A stretch of 18,188 nt of DNA, from assembly GCA_937901915.1 (NCBI GenBank), contig CALGUD010000078.1:1-18188 (forward strand). The letters are read 5' to 3'. The stretch comes from an uncultured Flavobacteriaceae bacterium. GTDB taxonomy: Bacteria; Bacteroidota; Bacteroidia; Flavobacteriales; Flavobacteriaceae. Both the position numbers and the translations under genes were made by a program. Within the stretch, counting starts at the first letter, position 1. Every line of letters starts with the position of its first letter. Below, piece by piece: positions 13,807-18,188 of the stretch. A model generated the notes under the pieces. The model worked only from the letters and a program-made list of their open reading frames with translations. It was not told the origin of the DNA and made no database searches.

Positions 13807-14745
13807 TTAGAAGTTGTAGACTACTTCTAATTTGTATTCTTTAAGGGCTAACTTTGCTTTTTCAATATCTTCAGTAAACCCTAAAATATAGCCTCCGCCT
13901 CCGGATCCGCATAATTTTAAGTAGTAATCATTGGTGTCTATACCCTTTTTCCATAGTTGATGAAATTTTGAGGGGATCATAGGAGCAAAATTATTTAAAA
14001 CTACATGTGACAGTTGTTTTAAGTTTCCAAATAGTGATTTGACATCCCCTTTTAAAAAATCTTCTACACAGGCATCAGTATGCTTTACAAACTGATTTTT
14101 TAACATATTCCTGAAACCTTCCTGCTTCATATTTTCCATAAAAATCTGAACCATTGGGGCAGTTTCGCCTGTCATTCCGCTATCCAATAAAAACACAGCA
14201 CCTTTTCCAACTTTAAGCTGGGAAGGTATACCTGCAGGTTCTATATTGTCCTGGGAATTTATAAGGATAGGCAAGCTTAAATAACTGTTTAATGGGTCTA
14301 AACCGGAAGATTTACCATGGAAAAAAGATTCCATAGCTCCAAAAATAGCTTTAAGCTTCAATAGCTTTTCCCGGGTAAGGTTTTCTAAAACAGTGATTTT
14401 ATTTTGTGCATATTTATCGTAAATGGCAGCAACAAGTGCCCCACTACTCCCTACCCCGTATCCTTGAGGGATGCTACTGTCAAAATACATTCCGGCATCA
14501 ACATCGGCTTGAAGCCTTTTGAGGTCAAATGTAACCAATCCTGCCTGTTCGTTTTGAAGTTCGGATAAATAAGTTGTAAAACGTTTTAAATTTTCATTGG
14601 ATTTTGTAGCTTTTTCAGACGAGTTTTTGTCCAGTTTCAAAGCTCCGTTGTAAAAATTATAAGGGATTGATAAACCTTTGGAATCTTTAATGATTCCATA
14701 TTCTCCAAAAAGTAAAATCTTAGAATAAAATAACGGTCCTCTCAT
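13807..14745 (-). CDS. GHMP kinase, probably mevalonate kinase
   Basis: This 312-residue protein phosphorylates an isoprenoid precursor with ATP in the cytoplasm. N-terminal YSKILLFGEYGII (residues 7-19) is the substrate-side motif. PQGYGVGSSGALVAAI (93-108) is the GHMP ATP-binding motif, FHGKSSGLDPLNSYL carries the likely catalytic Asp150, and LKLCGSGGGGYILGF is the C-terminal glycine motif. The pattern fits mevalonate kinase; phosphomevalonate kinase is the main alternative, and it is not possible to see which step the organism covers elsewhere. It lies in one transcription direction with diphosphomevalonate decarboxylase and a prenyltransferase. Its Met-Arg-Gly start at 14745 follows an AT-rich 35-base gap with ATAATGAATAAT. 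Confidence 0.87.
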   Translation of the reverse strand: MRGPLFYSKILLFGEYGIIKDSKGLSIPYNFYNGALKLDKNSSEKATKSNENLKRFTTYLSELQNEQAGLVTFDLKRLQADVDAGMYFDSSIPQGYGVGSSGALVAAIYDKYAQNKITVLENLTREKLLKLKAIFGAMESFFHGKSSGLDPLNSYLSLPILINSQDNIEPAGIPSQLKVGKGAVFLLDSGMTGETAPMVQIFMENMKQEGFRNMLKNQFVKHTDACVEDFLKGDVKSLFGNLKQLSHVVLNNFAPMIPSKFHQLWKKGIDTNDYYLKLCGSGGGGYILGFTEDIEKAKLALKEYKLEVVYNF

Positions 14746-14762
14746 TTTTTAATTAAAAATTG

Positions 14763-15189
14763 ATAATGAATAATGAAGAATTAATGTTTAGCAGATTTAA
14801 CTATACTTACTAACAATTTCAACATTTCATTCGACTTTTTTTTATATTGAGCAAAGTCATACTCATTTATATAATTTGTTGCATGCAATAAATCAAGCCA
14901 ATAATCAGTCTCATTTGCTTCTTTAAGACTTATAGAAATTTTATTTATAAAATCGAGTTTGCTTTGAGCAAATTCAGCCTCTCTAATATTCGCTCCTATT
15001 GATGTTCCTGACTTCAAAAGTTGCTTTGACATTATAAATTCTTTATCTGTACTAACCAACTTTTTATAAAGATAAACAATATCTATTGCAAAAGTAAAAC
15101 TTTTATCTTTAATAATATTTTTTTTCATAATGAATAATTTTAAATTTTGTAGCTAAATTACTACTTTACAATTATTAATTATTCATTAT
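14763..15189. repeat. Three copies of ATAATGAATAAT bracketing the four-helix-bundle gene
   Basis: Direct copies occur at 14763-14774 and 15127-15138, the latter overlapping the start codon of the gene. An inverted copy occurs at 15178-15189, overlapping the last codons of the decarboxylase gene. The motif is AT-rich and low in complexity, so chance recurrence is possible. Confidence 0.45.
14781..15128 (-). CDS. Four-helix-bundle protein (23S rRNA IVS-type, TIGR02436)
   Basis: This 115-residue, largely helical protein has the family signature. It shows KSFTFAIDIVYLYKKL, then QLLKSGTSIGANIREAEFAQSKLDFINKISISLKEANETDYWL, and a final Lys-rich helix. The family was first seen in intervening sequences inside 23S rRNA genes and is common as free-standing genes in Bacteroidota; the biochemical function is unclear, although the basic pentameric structure suggests nucleic-acid binding. 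Here it interrupts the mevalonate genes, bracketed by copies of ATAATGAATAAT (14763-14774 and 15127-15138, plus an inverted copy at 15178-15189). This suggests insertion as a small mobile or acquired unit. Confidence 0.88.
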   Translation of the reverse strand: MKKNIIKDKSFTFAIDIVYLYKKLVSTDKEFIMSKQLLKSGTSIGANIREAEFAQSKLDFINKISISLKEANETDYWLDLLHATNYINEYDFAQYKKKSNEMLKLLVSIVKSAKH

Positions 15190-16273
15190 TATTTTTTATT
15201 TCTTTAGCTCCAAATCCAATTCGATCACAAATATAGTGACCATTTTCACAAAACGTGATTAACTCATTCTTAATAAATTTTAAAACTTCTGCTTGTTCAT
15301 TTTCAGGATATAAAACATGAACGTTAGCACCCGCATCTAATGTAAAGCATACGTGAAACCCAGTTTGCTTTCTGAACTTCCAGATCCTGTTAATAATTTC
15401 AAGGGTATTCGGTTTCATTAAAATAAAGTAAGGCACAGATGTCATCATCATGGAGTGAAGTGTGAGGGCCTCGCTCTCTACTACTTGAATAAAACCACTC
15501 AAATCTCCTTCTTCCAGTATTTTTCTGAGTTTTGATAAATTTTGGGAAGCCTGTTCAAATCTTTTTTCCGCAAACGGATGTCCGTACATTAAACTATGCC
15601 CTGCCGTACTGCTCACTTGTTTTTCACCTTTATCAACTAATAAAATGGTGTCATTATAATTCTCAAAAAGTGTATGCACTGTATACGGATATTTAATCGC
15701 ATACAAATCTGAACTGCCTTCAATCTCCTCATGACTCCCCCATTCAATTAAACCCCCTTCAATGCTCCTGCATGCACTTCCAGACCCTAAACGTGCTAAA
15801 AAAGAGGCTTTTTGATAAAAATAAGCATCGGTAATTAACGGGTTTAATTCTTTTTCAATACTCATTAAACATAAAGCCAAAGCACTCATACCACTGGCCG
15901 ATGAAGCAATACCACTGCTATGTGGAAATGAATTAGACGTATTAATAATAAAATGATAATCCTTTAAAAAAAGAAGATATTTTTCAACCCTCTTAAAAAA
16001 TTCTGATATCTTGGGTTTAAAATCATCCTTTTCTTTTCCTTCAAAAAAGAATTCAAAAGAGAATTCTTTAACCGGCCTTTGAAGCTTCTCAAATTTTAAT
16101 TGTGTGGTTGTTGCACAGGTATCGAGTGTAAAACTAAGGGATGGATTAGCAGGTATCTGATTTTCTTTTTTCCCCCAGTATTTAACCAGGGCTATATTGC
16201 TAGGCGATTTCCAGGTTACACTTCCAGCATTAACATCCCGGCCGTATACAGGAATAAAATCTTTTTCGGTCAT
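15179..16273 (-). CDS. mvaD: Diphosphomevalonate decarboxylase
   Basis: This 364-residue GHMP-superfamily enzyme converts mevalonate diphosphate to isopentenyl diphosphate, with ATP use and loss of CO2, the last step of the mevalonate pathway. Recognisable segments are SPSNIALVKYWGKK (23-36), NPSLSFTLDTC (43-53), the ATP-binding FPHSSGIASSASGMSALAL (116-134), RLGSGSACRSIEGG (161-174), SSTAGH, and near the end FTLDAGANVHVLYPE. All match the classical decarboxylase and its length is slightly above the usual 320-340. It heads the - strand cluster with its own -7 element 20 bases upstream. Use of the mevalonate pathway is consistent with the Flavobacteriia. Confidence 0.93.
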   Translation of the reverse strand: MTEKDFIPVYGRDVNAGSVTWKSPSNIALVKYWGKKENQIPANPSLSFTLDTCATTTQLKFEKLQRPVKEFSFEFFFEGKEKDDFKPKISEFFKRVEKYLLFLKDYHFIINTSNSFPHSSGIASSASGMSALALCLMSIEKELNPLITDAYFYQKASFLARLGSGSACRSIEGGLIEWGSHEEIEGSSDLYAIKYPYTVHTLFENYNDTILLVDKGEKQVSSTAGHSLMYGHPFAEKRFEQASQNLSKLRKILEEGDLSGFIQVVESEALTLHSMMMTSVPYFILMKPNTLEIINRIWKFRKQTGFHVCFTLDAGANVHVLYPENEQAEVLKFIKNELITFCENGHYICDRIGFGAKEIKNNNE

Positions 16274-16293
16274 AGGTATAAAAAGAATTTTGA

Positions 16294-16301
16294 CAAAGAT
16301 A
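16294..16301 (-). promoter_or_regulatory. -7 promoter element of the mevalonate cluster
   Basis: On the - strand TATCTTTG ends 20 bases before the decarboxylase ATG, the same sequence and spacing as upstream of the clpP-type gene. The shared 139-base divergent region to the TspO gene contains nothing else I can name. Confidence 0.55.
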
Positions 16302-16412
16302 GCCGTTATTAAATAATTGTTGGAAGATTTTTAGTTAGGCTTCGTACTTTATAAATTTTAAAATTAAGGTTTCGTTAAAATTACTAACTTAGCTTAAAAG
16401 CTAATTACATAT

Positions 16413-16910
16413 ATGACCATAACCAAAAAACTCATAATTAGAATTTTAATTTCCATTGCTGTTTGTTTTCTGATTGGTGCTCTATCGGCTTTTGCAATTA
16501 AAAGTTCAGTAAACACCTGGTATGCAACTCTTGACAAACCCGGATTTACTCCTCCAAACTGGCTTTTTGCCCCTGTTTGGACTATTTTGTATGTAATTAT
16601 GGGTACCGCAGCCGGTATAGTATGGTCCCGTGGTTTTTATCACAAATGGGTAAAAACCGCTTTGTACCATTTTGGTTTTCAGTTGCTAGTTAATGGCCTC
16701 TGGAGTATAGTGTTTTTTGGATTTAAAAGGCCTTTATGGGGGTTGATGATATTGTTGGTGCTTATAGTTCTTATTTTACTGACTATAAAATGGTTTAAAG
16801 TGATAAACAAAACTGCAGCGTATCTCCTTATTCCTTATTTGATTTGGGTTTGTTATATTACCATCGTTAATTTTATCATCTGGCAATTAAATAGTGGAGG
16901 TTTAAATTAG
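16413..16910 (+). CDS. tspO: TspO/MBR family membrane protein (tryptophan-rich sensory protein)
   Basis: This 165-residue protein has five membrane segments. The family signature is clear: WYATLDKPGFTPPNW followed by LFAPVWTILYVIMGTAAG (residues 36-67), and later NGLWSIVFFGFKRP and IPYLIWVCYITIVNF. TspO proteins bind porphyrins and related ligands and affect stress and tetrapyrrole handling; no direct partner is seen here. The ATG at 16413 directly precedes the charged start MTITKKLIIR. It is divergent from the mevalonate cluster. The DUF3995 gene follows after 37 bases, so the two may be co-transcribed. Confidence 0.92.
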   Translation: MTITKKLIIRILISIAVCFLIGALSAFAIKSSVNTWYATLDKPGFTPPNWLFAPVWTILYVIMGTAAGIVWSRGFYHKWVKTALYHFGFQLLVNGLWSIVFFGFKRPLWGLMILLVLIVLILLTIKWFKVINKTAAYLLIPYLIWVCYITIVNFIIWQLNSGGLN

Positions 16911-16947
16911 CCAGAACTTTGTAACGTAATTAACTGTATTTTACACC

Positions 16948-17367
16948 ATGAATTTTTTACCAGCACTAATCGTATCATTAATTTTTCTTGTTCTTTCCTT
17001 AATTCATTTTAACTGGGCTTTTGGTAGTAAGTGGGGAATTACCAAAGCCATTCCAACTGATAATACCGGTAAAAAGGTTATGCATCCGGATGCTAAAGCA
17101 AGTGCCATTGTGGGATTGGGGCTTTTATTTTTCTCGCTTTATTATGCAACACACCTTATACATTTAGATTTACCAGGATGGACCTCTTATATCGGATGGT
17201 GTATTTCTGCAATTTTTATTCTCAGATCGATCGGTGATTTTAAATACATAGGTTTTTTTAAGAAAATCAAGGGTACAGAGTTTGCAGAAATGGATACTAA
17301 ACTTTACGTTCCTTTATGCCTGGTAATTGGATTGATTGGTATTTTGTTAGAAATAAAAAAATTCTAA
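16948..17367 (+). CDS. DUF3995 family membrane protein
   Basis: This 139-residue protein has four membrane helices, at about 3-24, 50-70, 78-96 and 118-135. HFNWAFGSKWGITKAIP (residues 20-36) in the first loop is the hallmark of DUF3995, and a second loop carries RSIGDFKYIGFFKKIKGTEFAEMDTKLYVPLCL, also typical. The function of the family is unknown. It lies 37 bases after the TspO gene on the same strand. A hairpin GGCTG...CAGCC (17369-17391) follows the stop but lacks a T-run, so it is at best a weak terminator. Confidence 0.85.
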   Translation: MNFLPALIVSLIFLVLSLIHFNWAFGSKWGITKAIPTDNTGKKVMHPDAKASAIVGLGLLFFSLYYATHLIHLDLPGWTSYIGWCISAIFILRSIGDFKYIGFFKKIKGTEFAEMDTKLYVPLCLVIGLIGILLEIKKF

Positions 17368-17531
17368 TGGCTGTATAAAAGTTTATCAGCCTATATCTGG
17401 TTCTATGAACACCACAAACATTCAGTTCTGATACTCTGTTTTTGTTTATAATAACCTTTAGAATAGGCTAAATAACTATAATGACATATAAGTGACACAA
17501 GTATGTCGTAACAAAATCCAAAGCCTCTTAA

Positions 17532-17539
17532 TAGTTTTG
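17532..17539 (+). promoter_or_regulatory. -7 promoter element of the HTH-DUF4870 gene
   Basis: TAGTTTTG matches TAnnTTTG and lies 24 bases before the ATG at 17564. It overlaps the left arm of the palindrome at 17535-17551. The remaining intergenic sequence from 17368 contains no gene I can support. Confidence 0.5.
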
Positions 17540-17551
17540 TTCTGAACAAAA
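17535..17551. promoter_or_regulatory. Perfect palindrome, candidate operator of the HTH regulator
   Basis: TTTTGTTC-T-GAACAAAA is an exact 8+1+8 inverted repeat. It overlaps the -7 element and ends 12 bases before the start codon of a gene encoding an XRE-type DNA-binding domain. Position and symmetry suit autorepression; no experimental support is available. Confidence 0.5.
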
Positions 17552-17563
17552 AAATCAAAGTCA

Positions 17564-18188
17564 ATGGAAAATCAAACAATCGGAAAGAACCTCATATACC
17601 AACGAAAGTTGAAAGGCTATTCTCAAGAGGAATTATCAGATAAAACAAGTGTAACAATCCGGACTATACAGCGTATAGAAAAAGAAGAAGTGAGCCCACA
17701 TCTACAAACTATAAAATTATTAGCAGCCGCTTTAGAAATTGAAGTTAAGGACCTATTAATATTGGAGGATCCAAAAGAAGAAACCATACAGAAAAAGTGG
17801 TTACTGTTAATGCACGGCACTCCTTTTTTAGGTTTTGTGCTTCCTTTATTTAATATATTACTTCCCCTGTTTTTATGGATTCACAAACGTGAGGACAACA
17901 CAATTTATGATGTACATGGAAGAGCCGTTGTGAATTTTCAAATTACAATGACTATTTTTTTCATTCTTTCTTTTATTGCATTACTAACTGTTGAAGGCAT
18001 TGGCTTCTTCTTTTTCATATTAATAATTCCTTTTAGTGTCATTGTAATGATTCTCAATATAATATCTACACTAAACTCTCAAAAGTGTTATTACCCTTTA
18101 TCGATTCCCTTTTTAAAAAAAAAGCACATTATAAAAGGGATAGGGATTACTATATTTCTCTTCTTGTCTCTCAATAGTTGGAATACAT
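17564..18188 (+). CDS. XRE-type helix-turn-helix regulator fused to a DUF4870-like membrane domain (3' end outside the window)
   Basis: The frame is open for 208 codons to the right edge without a stop. Residues 5-66 are an HTH_3 domain (IGKNLIYQRKLKGYSQEELSDKTSVTIRTIQRIEKEEVSPHLQTIKLLAAAL...). After a short linker, from about residue 90, come hydrophobic helices with the DUF4870 pattern: HGTPFLGFVLPLFNILLPLFLWIHKRED, DVHGRAVVNFQIT, and IPFSVIVMILNIISTLN. The combination suggests a membrane-tethered transcriptional regulator, in which the membrane part might sense envelope state; that is inference. A perfect palindrome overlapping its -7 element may be its own operator. Extra helices after the DUF4870 part (from about residue 190) are cut by the window end. 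Confidence 0.85.
   Translation, partial: MENQTIGKNLIYQRKLKGYSQEELSDKTSVTIRTIQRIEKEEVSPHLQTIKLLAAALEIEVKDLLILEDPKEETIQKKWLLLMHGTPFLGFVLPLFNILLPLFLWIHKREDNTIYDVHGRAVVNFQITMTIFFILSFIALLTVEGIGFFFFILIIPFSVIVMILNIISTLNSQKCYYPLSIPFLKKKHIIKGIGITIFLFLSLNSWNT

Noticed and set aside
17369..17391. GGCTG...CAGCC hairpin as a terminator of the DUF3995 gene
   Set aside because: The stem is short with a bulge and no T-run follows, so I do not list it as a terminator.
17481..17506. GACATA...TATGTC inverted repeat upstream of the HTH gene as an operator
   Set aside because: Only six bases per arm with a 13-base spacer in AT-rich DNA; the palindrome at 17535-17551 is far stronger.

Overview
The window looks like part of a chromosome from the Bacteroidota, most likely the Flavobacteriia. 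The DNA is AT-rich, and the -7 promoter element TAnnTTTG (as TATCTTTG) stands before several genes. Isoprenoid genes are of the mevalonate type, and ATG/TTG starts lack clear Shine-Dalgarno sequences. The genus cannot be named from the sequence alone.

Region 1 (about 1-5700) is accessory. It opens with the C-terminal end of a gene running in from outside the window, with a zinc-peptidase HExxH motif. Seven small exported proteins follow, all on the + strand, in three paralogous families: A (686-1141, 1402-1824), B (1922-2368, 2435-2884) and C (3176-3712, 3844-4404, 4426-4929). Remnants of larger coding sequences sit directly before several of them and overlap their start codons by a few bases. 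One remnant matches the end of the HExxH protein; two others match each other. This is the layout expected of displaced toxin-tip/immunity cassettes downstream of a polymorphic toxin gene. The toxin/immunity role is inference; the remnants, overlaps and paralogy are read directly from the sequence. Two copies of a hairpin-rich repeat (1148-1230, 2922-3031) occur here, one lying in frame at the 5' side of a remnant. Three near-identical 33-base palindromes (3051, 4966, 5659) also occur, two of them bracketing a REP-associated tyrosine transposase gene (RAYT).

Region 2 (5711-11924, + strand) holds core-type genes: a secreted DUF547 protein with a family-2 glycosyltransferase, a ClpP-family peptidase with its own promoter and terminator, a small membrane protein with a vicinal cysteine pair, and a tight three-gene set. 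That set is a DPM1-like glycosyltransferase, a BcsA-like membrane glycosyltransferase and a GT-C polyprenol-phosphate-mannose-type mannosyltransferase, which together could build a surface or lipid-linked glycan.

Region 3 (11921-16273, - strand) is the mevalonate/prenyl cluster: diphosphomevalonate decarboxylase, a four-helix-bundle (23S IVS-type) protein that appears inserted, a mevalonate-kinase-like GHMP kinase, a UbiA-family prenyltransferase, and an RsuA/RluB pseudouridine synthase with its own promoter. It converges with region 2, the two stop codons overlapping.

Region 4 (16413-18188, + strand) has a TspO/MBR protein, a DUF3995 membrane protein, and a helix-turn-helix regulator with a DUF4870-like membrane domain that runs off the right edge. 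A perfect palindrome overlapping its promoter is a good candidate for an autoregulatory operator. No rRNA, tRNA or CRISPR array was seen.
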